NCBI GenBank assembly: GCA_002786355.1
Contig: PGCO01000013.1
Span: 186,001 to 250,000 of the forward strand
DNA: 64,000 nt
Reading direction: 5' to 3'
Source of the DNA: Sediminibacterium sp. FEMGT703S
GTDB taxonomy: Bacteria; Bacteroidota; Bacteroidia; Chitinophagales; Chitinophagaceae
The position numbers were made by a program, and so were the translations under genes. A model generated the notes under the pieces. That model was not told the origin of the DNA. It saw only the letters and a list, made by a program, of their open reading frames with translations, and did no database searches. Positions 1-8,766 of the stretch are shown piece by piece. Every line of letters begins with the position of its first letter. The first letter of the stretch is position 1.

Positions 1-177
1 AACAAAACTAATTACGGATAACTGTGTGGCCATGGTAGACATACATAATGAGAACCAGCCAAAACCTTTTCCCCCTAAAAAGTATTCAGTGTCTTTTTCA
101 CTTTTTTTGAATTTGAATCCAAGCCAAATCATTAACAAAAAATAGAGCAGTACTATCCCGTAATCAAGTAAGTTCAT
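1..177 (-). CDS. SSS-family sodium/solute symporter, N-terminal part (runs off window)
   Basis: Reading leftward from an ATG at 177, 59 codons stay open to the window edge. The peptide starts with a hydrophobic first membrane helix (DYGIVLLYFLLMIWLG), then a charged loop KKSEKDTEYFLGGKG, then FSLCMSTMATQLS. This order is typical of the start of solute:sodium symporters (SSS, TC 2.A.21), which import sugars or other solutes across the inner membrane using the sodium gradient. The ATG lies 2 bases after the stop of the upstream glycoside hydrolase, so it is the last visible gene of the TonB receptor-GH-GH operon and is probably translationally coupled. It likely imports the substrate of the two cytoplasmic hydrolases. 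The substrate is inferred from context only. Confidence 0.8.
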   Translation of the reverse strand, partial: MNLLDYGIVLLYFLLMIWLGFKFKKSEKDTEYFLGGKGFGWFSLCMSTMATQLSVISFV

Positions 178-179
178 AA

Positions 180-1520
180 TTAACAAATTGAAGGATTATA
201 AATGAAATCTAAATACAAAGCGGCAGACCACGAAAACAAATCGGCACCAATTCCTCTTTTTTCTTGCGCTTCCCCATTTGGTCTAGGATCAAAATATTCA
301 AAGGAACCCTCATTCTCAATTAATTTCATTGAATCTTTTTTAACCCTATCAGCCAAATCAATAAAACCATATCGCTCTAGTCCATGGTATAACATCCAAT
401 TAACATTAATCCAAACAGGGCCTCTCCAATATTTTAATGGATTAAATGCCGGCTCATCAAATGCACAAGACGCACATAAATACCAATTTTCGTTTTTTGC
501 AAATGAAGTAGTCAAGTGACTCACCAATGAATTGGCTTGATCTGATGAACAAATGCCTGCAAATAATGGCATAAAACCAGATGATACTTTTATAGGTATA
601 GACTTATTAGCTCTTAAATCGTAAGCGTAATAAAACCCAGTAGCAGGACTCCAAAATTTAGCATTAATAGATTCAATTGTTTTTGTATTCCAACTTTCTA
701 TTTCACTAATATCTTGATTTAAATATTTACCAAGTTCAATTAAACCATAATTTGATTTTACTAGCATTGAATTGAACAATACGTCTTGAACTAAAAAAGG
801 GGAAGTTTGAGCAATGATAGAATCGTCATAATCGCAAGCTACAAAACGATCAATTAAATTAATATAACGCTTATAATTTTCATTAGTGGGCCTCTCCGAC
901 TCATCCACCAACTTATTATCCTTTCTTAAATGTGATACATCTCTTGCAGTGGAAACATCCATTGAATCAAAAATATGATCCCATAGTGGTGAATTGTCTG
1001 TACCGCTTTCCCAGTTATGCTGAATATAAACAAGCCCTTCATTATTTGGATCTCTATGGGTATATAAATAACGATGAAATGCCAACACTTTAGGAAATAT
1101 ATCTAGCAAAAAAGCATTCCATTTAGGATTAGACTGCATCATTGAATGCATCCTTAGTAATACAAATCCAAATACTGGTGGCTGAGTAATCCCTGTAGAA
1201 GAAACTTCTTGACTGCTAAATTGCAACTGATCGGTTTTCCAAACTTCAGGGCCAGGAAAATAGTTGTCGTTTAGTTGATGAAATGCAATATGGGGTAACA
1301 TACCATTCTTCCACTGAGCTTTGAACATTGACGAGACTTCCTCCATTGCTCTATCCGAATCAATATAGCTCAACGCAATAGCAATAAAGCCTGCATCCCA
1401 ATTCCACTGAAATGGATATAAACGAGCACTAGGTATGGTATATCCATTTCTCCAATTATTATTTAAAATATTTTTTAAATCTTCAACAGTTGTTTTATTA
1501 TTTAATAACGCGTTTATCAT
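180..1520 (-). CDS. GH63 / mannosylglycerate-hydrolase-like glycoside hydrolase, second tandem copy
   Basis: 446 residues without a signal peptide, so probably cytoplasmic. The (alpha/alpha)6 glycosidase signatures of the GH63/MGH-like group are present: PFQWNWDAGF (about 36-45), GMLPH (about 73), TGITQPPV (about 109), HNWESGTDNSP with candidate acid D175, YWRGPVWINVNW, and FEYFDP with candidate base E408 followed by DLFSWSAALYLD. Bacterial mannosylglycerate/glucosylglycerate hydrolases have this length and motif layout. The enzyme is expected to hydrolyse an alpha-glucoside or alpha-mannoside taken up intact. It is a tandem paralogue of the preceding gene, begins 1 base after its stop, and is followed 2 bases later by a symporter gene. 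The exact substrate (glucosylglycerate, mannosylglycerate, trehalose or another alpha-glucoside) cannot be read from sequence. Confidence 0.8.
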   Translation of the reverse strand: MINALLNNKTTVEDLKNILNNNWRNGYTIPSARLYPFQWNWDAGFIAIALSYIDSDRAMEEVSSMFKAQWKNGMLPHIAFHQLNDNYFPGPEVWKTDQLQFSSQEVSSTGITQPPVFGFVLLRMHSMMQSNPKWNAFLLDIFPKVLAFHRYLYTHRDPNNEGLVYIQHNWESGTDNSPLWDHIFDSMDVSTARDVSHLRKDNKLVDESERPTNENYKRYINLIDRFVACDYDDSIIAQTSPFLVQDVLFNSMLVKSNYGLIELGKYLNQDISEIESWNTKTIESINAKFWSPATGFYYAYDLRANKSIPIKVSSGFMPLFAGICSSDQANSLVSHLTTSFAKNENWYLCASCAFDEPAFNPLKYWRGPVWINVNWMLYHGLERYGFIDLADRVKKDSMKLIENEGSFEYFDPRPNGEAQEKRGIGADLFSWSAALYLDFIYNPSIC

Positions 1521-1521
1521 A

Positions 1522-2847
1522 CTATAGTGAATTTTGGTTGTATTTTAAATCTAAATAAACTGCTGCAGTCCAGGAAAAATCTGGTCCACCAAGCCCTTTG
1601 TGATTGATGTTATCCGTATTTTTTTCTTCAGGTGTTGGATCAAAATATTCAAACATGCCATAGTTTTCAATCAGGAAAACCGTCTGTTCTTTTACCTTAT
1701 TTGCCAAATCAACAAAATCATACCGCAAAAGACCATGATATAGTAACCAATTTACATTGGGCCATAAAGGGCCACGCCAATAGCGCTTTGCGTCAAAATC
1801 AATGGCCGAGGAAGAATAGGAAGGACATAAGAACCAATCGGCATGCTGAATGAATTCATCATTCATTTTTGTAATTAAATGTCCTGCTTGTTTAGCCGAA
1901 GGTATTCCGGCAAATAAAGCAACCAATGCACCTACTATATCCTTCTTAATGAGGCTATTTGCATTCAAGTCGAATGGATAATAAAAGTTTTCTTCCCTAC
2001 ACCAAAACTTATTATTGAAATTAGTTTTTGATTTAAGTTGCCACCCTTCTAAATCTTTTACACACCAATCAAATCTTTTTCCAATATTGATTAAGGCCTC
2101 ATTGGATCTAATCAATAAAGCAATAAACATATTTTCTTGAACTAGAAAAGGATGGGATTTTACTATTTTATCTTCTTGATAACTATTATTAACTAGCAAA
2201 TCAATCAAATAGATATATCGTTTATAATCTAAATCCGTAGGCCGCATTGAAGCGTCTACTTTCTTATTATCCTTACGAAAAGCAGATACATCTCTTGCAT
2301 TAGACAAATCCATCTCGTCCCAAACAGCATCCCAAATAGGAGAATTATCTGTAGATTCCCAATTATGAAATAAACAAGGCAACCCTTCATTGTATGGGTC
2401 TCTATACTCATACAGATACCGATGAGAAGCAACTATTTTTGGAAAAATCTCCTTTACAAAATCTGAAATATTCAGCTGTTGTAAATCAGCAACTTGAATC
2501 ATTCGCTCTAGTATAAAACCAAATACAGGTAATTGAGTAATACCTGTTGTTTTAATTGATTTAGGAGAAAATTTAGATAGATTGATTTTCCATATATCAG
2601 GACCAGGAAAATAATTGTCATTAACTTCATGAAAAACAACATGGGGCAACATTCCGTTATCCCATTGTCCTTTGAACATACTTCTAATCTCATCCATTGC
2701 CTTAACAGGATCTATATACATCCAACCCAAGGCGTGAAAACCAGCATCCCAATTCCACTGAAATGGATATAGGGATGCGCAAGGAACTGTATAGCCGTTC
2801 CTTCGGTTTTTTTGCATTATTTCCTTTGCTTGATTTATGTATTTCAT
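1522..2847 (-). CDS. GH63 / mannosylglycerate-hydrolase-like glycoside hydrolase, first tandem copy
   Basis: 441 residues from the ATG at 2847. An in-frame ATG 18 bases upstream (2865) lies inside a hairpin and would add MHLFFL, so the internal start is preferred. The motifs match the neighbouring copy: PFQWNWDAGF, GMLPH, TGITQLPV, HNWESTDNSP with candidate acid D167 (one residue shorter here, Gly missing), YWRGPLWPNVNW, and FEYFDP (candidate base E400) followed by DFSWTAAVYLD. There is no signal peptide, so it is predicted cytoplasmic. The gene sits between the TonB receptor and its paralogue and belongs to their operon. Divergence between the copies suggests different linkage or aglycone preference, but this is inference. 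Confidence 0.8.
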   Translation of the reverse strand: MKYINQAKEIMQKNRRNGYTVPCASLYPFQWNWDAGFHALGWMYIDPVKAMDEIRSMFKGQWDNGMLPHVVFHEVNDNYFPGPDIWKINLSKFSPKSIKTTGITQLPVFGFILERMIQVADLQQLNISDFVKEIFPKIVASHRYLYEYRDPYNEGLPCLFHNWESTDNSPIWDAVWDEMDLSNARDVSAFRKDNKKVDASMRPTDLDYKRYIYLIDLLVNNSYQEDKIVKSHPFLVQENMFIALLIRSNEALINIGKRFDWCVKDLEGWQLKSKTNFNNKFWCREENFYYPFDLNANSLIKKDIVGALVALFAGIPSAKQAGHLITKMNDEFIQHADWFLCPSYSSSAIDFDAKRYWRGPLWPNVNWLLYHGLLRYDFVDLANKVKEQTVFLIENYGMFEYFDPTPEEKNTDNINHKGLGGPDFSWTAAVYLDLKYNQNSL

Positions 2848-2863
2848 CAAAAAAAATAAATGC

Positions 2864-2883
2864 ACCCCTGCCTAAGCAGGGGT
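2864..2883 (-). terminator. Intercistronic hairpin with downstream T-run
   Basis: A perfect 8-bp GC-rich stem (ACCCCTGC / GCAGGGGT) with a 4-base loop lies 28 bases after the TonB-receptor stop. Read on the minus strand it is followed by GCATTTATTTTTTTTG, so it resembles an intrinsic terminator. It precedes the first hydrolase start at 2847. It may attenuate expression of the downstream enzymes or protect the 3' end of the receptor mRNA. It is the only strong hairpin seen in this operon. Confidence 0.5.
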
Positions 2884-2911
2884 ACTAATTATTGTGCTTA
2901 ATAACTGTTTA

Positions 2912-5539
2912 CTAAAAAGTGAATGTTAGCCTAACATAATATGAACGAGGAAGAATTGGACGACCAACAAAGAAATCACCACTATTTGTTTGAACATCTC
3001 CAGCTCTTGGATTACCCTCAGTGATTCCCTCTGAATTGAACATATTAAATATTCCACCACTTACTCTAAGCGAAGATTTGCTGTCCAAAGAAAAGTTATA
3101 GCCTGCTGTTAATCTTGCTATTGAATATGGATCAAGAGAAACTAAATTACTAGCGTTTCCGAATCTTTTCCCTTGGTAGTTATTACTAAAACTAATATCA
3201 AAAGTTTTATTAGCATAATACAAACCAGCATCATACATAAACTGAGGTTGACGTTCTACCCATTTGCCCACATTGGTTGGGGTTGTTTCATCTTTAGTGT
3301 AAGTGGCTTTTTGAGCAGTAACAGAGGAAATAAAATGTAGGTTTTTTGCAAACTCATAATCAACAGTACCCTCAAATCCAGAAGATTTTGTACTAATAAA
3401 TCTTGATAATTCTTGGATTGCTCCTCCAACATTTAAGAACTGCACTAATAAACGATCATTTAAAGTAGCAGAAAAATAAGCTGCAGTTAAAGTAAGTTTA
3501 GAATAATTAAACTTCATACCTGCCTCATATTGATTAATTTTTTCTGGTTTAAAGATTGGATAAGCAGGAATACCGTTATTGTACCTGACACTTAAGCCTC
3601 TTAATTCAGGGAAGAAAAATCCTTTGGAAAAGTTCGCATAAGCATTAATATGATCCGTAATTGGATAACTGGCTGCCAGAGCAAGCGCCCAATCACTTGT
3701 GCTTACATTAAATCGGTCGAATGCACCTGTACCAAAAGCAACATTTATCCCATCTGCATTTCTAGCTGTAGCAGACTTTTCAATACTTCCGTTAGCACTA
3801 ATTTTTTCAAATCTTAAGCCTGCATCTAATTTAAGCTTACCAATTTGCATTTCATCAGAAAGATAAAATGCGGTTTTTCTACTTGTAATCGTTTTATTAG
3901 TATATCCAGGAACTGCAGCGACTCCATTTGATGTAAATCGTGTAGAAATATTATTTGCATCAACAGTAGTAAGGTTTAGTAACCTAGGCTGATCTTTGAA
4001 TTCGCTTAAGAAACGCAACTGTAAATTAAAATCAACAGCTTCTGTTCTAGAACCAAAAAAGCCCATGGTAAAGTTGTGATTGATATTACCGGTCTTAAAC
4101 GTTTTAGAAAGTGTCATCAATGTGGACATTTCGTTCAAGGGTCTGTTTCTATCAGTCATATTGTTCTGTAAAACCAAGGCATTTGCGTTTACTGGCGTAT
4201 TATCATCAGCATATGTATACGTTCCTGAAACAGCACCAGTAATAGTTTTTAGGAAATTGGCTTGTGTTAATGGATTTCTACCGCTACCATCAGTTCCGAA
4301 GAAGTTGAACTGGTGTTGGTATTTAGCTGAACGAATCTTAGCGTTCAACTTCCATCCACTTTCAAATTCTTTTTGAAAATCTACCATAATATACCCGCCT
4401 TTTGTGAAAGCACCATTCGCTGCTTGACTTTGATAAAGGCCATTCGGTGTTCGAGCGGTAAGCAGTGTAGCAGCAGCTGTTTGCAAACTATAGATGGTAT
4501 TCCCATCCCAACCAACAGGCCTTTCTCTATTGCTTGTTAAAGGATAAGGCAATAAGAATTGGGCTTTATCATCAATCATTTGAAAGTGAACAGTTAGAAA
4601 ACCGTTATTAATCACTTTTCTAATATTTCCTCTTACTTGATACCCGTTTGAAGTAAGTCCTGTTCTAATAGGTCCTTCATCGTAACGATAGGTTCCGCTT
4701 ATATTGTAAAACAAAGAGTTCTCGGTGATGGCACCACCAGTATTAAAGTCGAATCGAACCTTACCAGGAGAAGCAAATTCAGTTTCAATCATAGTTTTTG
4801 ATTGATTAGAACCGTACTTACTAGCATAGTTAATAATACCAGCTACAGAACCAGCGCCAAATAATGTTGACGAACCACCACGAACAAATTCAATATTATT
4901 AAATCCTAGATCATTTCTAAAATAGACATCTGGTGCTGAAGAATTCAAACCCATTGTACCGACTACTGGCATCCCATCAATTTGAAGTGGAGTAAATTGA
5001 TATTGACCACCAGAAGGTAAGCCTCGAACAAAAATATTTGCGGCAACGTCACCACCACCACCTTCCGCTGTGATACCTGGAACTACCCTTAATATATCGG
5101 CATTACTATTAAATCTTAATGATGCGATTTTTGATGCGCTGAATGTTGTTACAGAAATGGGCATTTCCATTTGACTTCTTCTGCTATTATTAGCAGTAAC
5201 CACTACTGAGCTTAAAGTACTACCAGCTTCTTTAAGTACTACTACTAATTCTTTTGCAAAATCAGCCACAACTAAAGACTGGTCATCATATCCTACATAT
5301 GATACAATAATTGTTGTGTTGGTAGAAGCGTTAACAGAAAGTGTAAACTTTCCTTCATCATTAGAAACAACACCAATTTTGGCATCCTTTAACTTTACTG
5401 AAGCTCCAGCAATAACCGCCCCTTTAACATCTATCACCTTACCAGAGATAGATGATTTTTGTGCAAAAACACAATGAGCAGTAAGAAAAGTAAATAAAAG
5501 CAAGATGATGCCCTTATTACCAAAAATAAATTTTTTCAT
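2912..5539 (-). CDS. TonB-dependent outer-membrane receptor with CarboxypepD_reg-like domain
   Basis: 875 residues from ATG 5539 (a TTG two codons upstream is less likely). Order: signal peptide ending CVFAQ; carboxypeptidase-regulatory-like beta domain (about 28-105, GKVIDVKGAVIAGASV); a TonB-box-like segment SSVVVTANN; plug domain (about 120-240, with DILRVVPGI, IFVRGLPSGG and EFVRGGSSTLFGAGSVAGIIN); then a 22-strand-type barrel ending in the terminal Phe motif YYVRLTFTF. It is an energised importer across the outer membrane. No SusD partner is adjacent, so this is not a standard Sus pair; the transported molecule is probably small enough not to need a surface lipoprotein. It heads the operon with the GH63-like enzymes and the symporter and faces the LacI gene. 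Confidence 0.9.
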   Translation of the reverse strand: MKKFIFGNKGIILLLFTFLTAHCVFAQKSSISGKVIDVKGAVIAGASVKLKDAKIGVVSNDEGKFTLSVNASTNTTIIVSYVGYDDQSLVVADFAKELVVVLKEAGSTLSSVVVTANNSRRSQMEMPISVTTFSASKIASLRFNSNADILRVVPGITAEGGGGDVAANIFVRGLPSGGQYQFTPLQIDGMPVVGTMGLNSSAPDVYFRNDLGFNNIEFVRGGSSTLFGAGSVAGIINYASKYGSNQSKTMIETEFASPGKVRFDFNTGGAITENSLFYNISGTYRYDEGPIRTGLTSNGYQVRGNIRKVINNGFLTVHFQMIDDKAQFLLPYPLTSNRERPVGWDGNTIYSLQTAAATLLTARTPNGLYQSQAANGAFTKGGYIMVDFQKEFESGWKLNAKIRSAKYQHQFNFFGTDGSGRNPLTQANFLKTITGAVSGTYTYADDNTPVNANALVLQNNMTDRNRPLNEMSTLMTLSKTFKTGNINHNFTMGFFGSRTEAVDFNLQLRFLSEFKDQPRLLNLTTVDANNISTRFTSNGVAAVPGYTNKTITSRKTAFYLSDEMQIGKLKLDAGLRFEKISANGSIEKSATARNADGINVAFGTGAFDRFNVSTSDWALALAASYPITDHINAYANFSKGFFFPELRGLSVRYNNGIPAYPIFKPEKINQYEAGMKFNYSKLTLTAAYFSATLNDRLLVQFLNVGGAIQELSRFISTKSSGFEGTVDYEFAKNLHFISSVTAQKATYTKDETTPTNVGKWVERQPQFMYDAGLYYANKTFDISFSNNYQGKRFGNASNLVSLDPYSIARLTAGYNFSLDSKSSLRVSGGIFNMFNSEGITEGNPRAGDVQTNSGDFFVGRPILPRSYYVRLTFTF

Positions 5540-5638
5540 AAGCAATCGTTTAAATCATTTAGCAATTTGTCATTCGAAGTTGTACGTTTAGACAATAGAA
5601 AAATCAACGAATAGTTAAAATAGAAGAAGAAATCTTAT

Positions 5639-5664
5639 GCAAACGTTTACGCAAACGATTACGG
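5639..5664. promoter_or_regulatory. Tandem LacI-type operator half-palindromes
   Basis: Two near-identical 12-mers, GCAAACGTTTACG and GCAAACGATTACG, follow each other with a centre-to-centre distance of about 12 bp. The first contains the perfect palindrome AAACGTTT, the CG-centred type bound by LacI/GalR regulators. They lie 61 bp before the LacI start and about 100 bp before the TonB receptor, so the regulator could repress both directions. Confidence 0.6.
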
Positions 5665-5724
5665 TGGAAAAGATTTTTTTTCTTATGCACGAACAATGGT
5701 AATTTAATTATTGAACTTTCAACT

Positions 5725-6762
5725 ATGCTCAAAAAAAGAACTACACTAAAAGACATAGCAGAAAAACTTGGAGTTTCAGTTGCTACTGTATCTAGAGCAC
5801 TTAAGAATCATCCAGAAATAAGTCAACGAATAAAAGATCAAGTAGCATTACTGGTAGAAACAATGCACTATCGACCAAATTCATTTGCTGTTCATTTGAA
5901 GAATCAACACTCTAACATGATTGGTGTAATCATTCCTAAAATTGTTCACTTTCATTCTTCAACTATTTTGAGCGGAATTATTGCAAAAGCAAGAGAATTA
6001 AACTACCAAGTCCTCATTTGCGAGTCTGGTAATGATGCAGATGCTGAGCGAATCAATACAAGTGCGCTAATTGATACAGGTATTGATGGGTTACTAGTTT
6101 CATTATCAAATAATAATTTTAGTGAAGATTTTTTTGCCGAGTTACATGCTGAAGGATTCCCAATGGTATTTTTTGATAAAGTACCCAATACAATTGCTAG
6201 TCATAAAGTATTAACCAATGATTTTACAGGAGCATTTATTGCCACAGAGCATTTAATCAAAAACAATTATAAAAGAATAGCTCATTTTAAAGGCCAAAAA
6301 GGAGCAAGAAATACACAGCCAAGATTAAATGGTTTTACAGCAGCACTTGATAAATACCAACTACCACTAGAAAATAAATTTGTAATTGAATGCGAAAAAT
6401 GCACAGAAGAAGAAGGCTACAATGTTGCCCTTAGCATTATGCAAAAAGAAGATAGACCTGACGCAATTTTTTGTGTTAATGATGAAATGGCTATTGGAGT
6501 TTTAGCAGCACTAAGAAAATTAAATATTCATGTACCAAATGAAGTAGGGGTTGTTGGATTCAGCAACTTAACAGCAGGAAAATATATTAATCCATCCTTA
6601 TCAACCATTGACCAATCAGGTTTAGAAATAGGACACAAAGCAGCTGAACTACTAATTAAAGAAATACAAAATAAATTAAAACACGATAGTGTATTTCAAC
6701 AACTTATTATTGAACCTATTTTAGTTATAAGAGAATCTTCATCAAGAAAAATTGCAACTTAA
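5725..6762 (+). CDS. LacI/GalR-family transcriptional regulator
   Basis: 345 residues. The N-terminal helix-turn-helix (about 6-52) has the family signature TTLKDIAEKLGVSVATVSRAL and the hinge helix YRPNSFAVHLK. A periplasmic-binding-protein-like effector domain follows (about 60-340), with IGVIIPK, DGLLVSLSN, FFDKV, FCVNDEMAIG and VGVVGFSN. It probably senses a sugar or derivative and represses the divergent TonB receptor-GH63-symporter operon and perhaps itself through the tandem operators at 5639-5664. Its 3' end overlaps the convergent pullulanase gene by 4 bases. Confidence 0.92.
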   Translation: MLKKRTTLKDIAEKLGVSVATVSRALKNHPEISQRIKDQVALLVETMHYRPNSFAVHLKNQHSNMIGVIIPKIVHFHSSTILSGIIAKARELNYQVLICESGNDADAERINTSALIDTGIDGLLVSLSNNNFSEDFFAELHAEGFPMVFFDKVPNTIASHKVLTNDFTGAFIATEHLIKNNYKRIAHFKGQKGARNTQPRLNGFTAALDKYQLPLENKFVIECEKCTEEEGYNVALSIMQKEDRPDAIFCVNDEMAIGVLAALRKLNIHVPNEVGVVGFSNLTAGKYINPSLSTIDQSGLEIGHKAAELLIKEIQNKLKHDSVFQQLIIEPILVIRESSSRKIAT

Positions 6763-8738
6763 TTGGAGTATAGTATAACCGCCGAACTACCATCCAACTT
6801 TATCTGATTCCCTTCTATACTAGACGCATGGCTAATAGAAGCCACTTTCCAATTACCTGCAGGAAGCGTTAATGTTTTTGGTGTTTGTGCTCCATTAAAT
6901 CCTACCCATATTTTTTTCCAACTATCCCCTACAGCGGCTCCATTCAAGGCATAAGCTATAATCCCCTCGGGTAAATTATTTTGAAACACCAAATGATTGG
7001 CTATTTGATTTGCTGAAGTCATTCTAAAAGCAGGATGTGCTCTTCTTATTTTAATAAGCGACTGTATATATTGATTAGTCGATAAATTTTTTGTTTTCAA
7101 ATCCCAATTGATTGCATTAATACTATCCCCTTTATCAAAAGAATTTTCTACCCCAAACTTGGTTCTTAAAAATTCTGAACCAGCAGTTAAAAACGGCGTA
7201 CCCTGCGATGTTAATACAATAGCATAAGCTAGTTGGTGCATTTTAATTCGATCTGTTTCAGAAGCCTCTTTATACGAGAGTGCAATCTTATCCCATAGAA
7301 TATTATTGTCGTGACAATCTGCATAATTAATTAAACTTGCCGGAGTAGATGTGTAAGGGGCTTTTGAATAATTAACTTTAGCATAGTTTATTTGCGGATG
7401 TTTACCTGCGGCAACTATACCAAACTTTACAGACTCAGTGTTTTCAATTTTACCTGTAGCAAAACCGCGATCATCAATATTGAAAACACTCCCTTTTATC
7501 CCATCTCGCATATCATCACTAAAAACAGCAATACCATTGAGTAAACTTGCATTGGCTTTGAGAGCTCTTTTAGCGTCGGGCAGTGGGGATCCACCAGCTG
7601 TCCAACCTTCCCCATATAAAACTATCGAAGGCTTTATTTTGCGAAGTGTGTCTGCAATTAAATTCATGGTTTCAATATCATGTATACCCATTAAATCGAA
7701 ACGAAAACCATCAATATGGTATTCCTTCACCCAATACAAAACGCTTTCTAACATAAACTTCTGGAACATCGCTTTGTCACTAGCCGTTTCATTGCCACAG
7801 GCACTGGCATCAGAAAAAGTTCCATCAGCGCGTTTTCTATAATAATAGTCAGGAGCTAAAATATTAAAATTTGAATTAGCTGTTAGCGCAGTATGGTTGT
7901 ATACCACATCCATTATTATTCTCAAACCATTGCTGTGCATGGTTTTGACAAGTTCCTTTAATTCTTTAATTCGCTGTTTGCCATCTGCCGGATTAGAACT
8001 GTATGATCCTTCAGGAATATTATAATTCACTGGATCATATCCCCAATTGTATTGATTGGGCTTAGTTTCATCCACAGAATTATAATCATAAAAAGGTAAT
8101 AAGTGAATATGGGTAACACCCAATTCTTTCAAATGTGAAAGCCCTGTTGAGCTGCCAGAACTGTTTTTGGTTCCCAATTCTGCAAGTCCGCTATATTTAC
8201 CCTTGTTTTTGATACCGCTATTAGCATGTATACTCGCGTCTCTTACATGTAATTCATATATAACCGCATCAGTTTGATGATTCTTTGCAGAAAAATTGGG
8301 CGATTTATCTTGATCCCAACCAATTGGATTGGTTTCCTTTAAGTCAACTACTTGCGCCCTGAAACCATTGGTGCCACATGCTTTTGCATAAGGGTCAATT
8401 ATTTCAGCACTCCAACTATTATTGATCAATACCTGAAAAGTATAATATTGGTCTTTTACGTTTTGGGGGATTGTTATTGTCCAAACACCGTTAGCCGCTT
8501 TTTCCATTTGCACGGTGCGATCAGAAACGCCGCCTAAATCGGTTTTGTAGAAATTGATTTTAGCCGCAACCGCCGTAGGAGACCAAATTTTAAAAGTTGA
8601 TTGTTTTGGAGTGTATGTGAGACCTAAATCATTACCCTTGTATACAGGATATTTAGCAGTATGATCCTGGGCAACTAGGTTAGTTACATTGATTAAGAGA
8701 AAGAAGAGGAATACGTTTTGTTGAAGCATAAGATTCAT
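6759..8738 (-). CDS. pulA: Type I pullulanase (GH13), exported
   Basis: 659 residues. Signal peptide ending NLVAQ (about 1-24), a CBM48-like N-domain (about 35-120, TFKIWSPTAVAAKINFYK), then the GH13 barrel. Conserved regions are the type I pullulanase motif YNWGYDPVNYNIPEGSYS (about 230-247), DVVYNHT (about 277-283), DGFRFDLMG with nucleophile D348, YGEGW with acid/base E377, and NYADCHDN with stabilising D477. It hydrolyses alpha-1,6 branches of pullulan, glycogen or amylopectin and is predicted periplasmic or surface-exposed. It is convergent with the LacI gene and outside the TonB operon, though plausibly part of the same alpha-glucan programme. An alternative start lies three codons in. 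Confidence 0.92.
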   Translation of the reverse strand: MNLMLQQNVFLFFLLINVTNLVAQDHTAKYPVYKGNDLGLTYTPKQSTFKIWSPTAVAAKINFYKTDLGGVSDRTVQMEKAANGVWTITIPQNVKDQYYTFQVLINNSWSAEIIDPYAKACGTNGFRAQVVDLKETNPIGWDQDKSPNFSAKNHQTDAVIYELHVRDASIHANSGIKNKGKYSGLAELGTKNSSGSSTGLSHLKELGVTHIHLLPFYDYNSVDETKPNQYNWGYDPVNYNIPEGSYSSNPADGKQRIKELKELVKTMHSNGLRIIMDVVYNHTALTANSNFNILAPDYYYRKRADGTFSDASACGNETASDKAMFQKFMLESVLYWVKEYHIDGFRFDLMGIHDIETMNLIADTLRKIKPSIVLYGEGWTAGGSPLPDAKRALKANASLLNGIAVFSDDMRDGIKGSVFNIDDRGFATGKIENTESVKFGIVAAGKHPQINYAKVNYSKAPYTSTPASLINYADCHDNNILWDKIALSYKEASETDRIKMHQLAYAIVLTSQGTPFLTAGSEFLRTKFGVENSFDKGDSINAINWDLKTKNLSTNQYIQSLIKIRRAHPAFRMTSANQIANHLVFQNNLPEGIIAYALNGAAVGDSWKKIWVGFNGAQTPKTLTLPAGNWKVASISHASSIEGNQIKLDGSSAVILYSN

Positions 8739-8766
8739 ATTCCATTAAGATACAAAAAATCTACTC

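Noticed and set aside
202..519. Open frame of 105 codons on the plus strand opposite the second GH63-like gene
   Set aside because: It lies wholly within a gene with strong motif support, is rich in Ser/Phe as expected for antisense of AT-rich coding DNA, and has no start context or motif.
2912..5539. SusC of a SusCD pair
   Set aside because: No SusD-like lipoprotein lies adjacent; the next genes are cytoplasmic hydrolases and a symporter.
7438..7842. 134-codon plus-strand frame inside the pullulanase gene
   Set aside because: Antisense to conserved GH13 catalytic regions; no recognisable domain.
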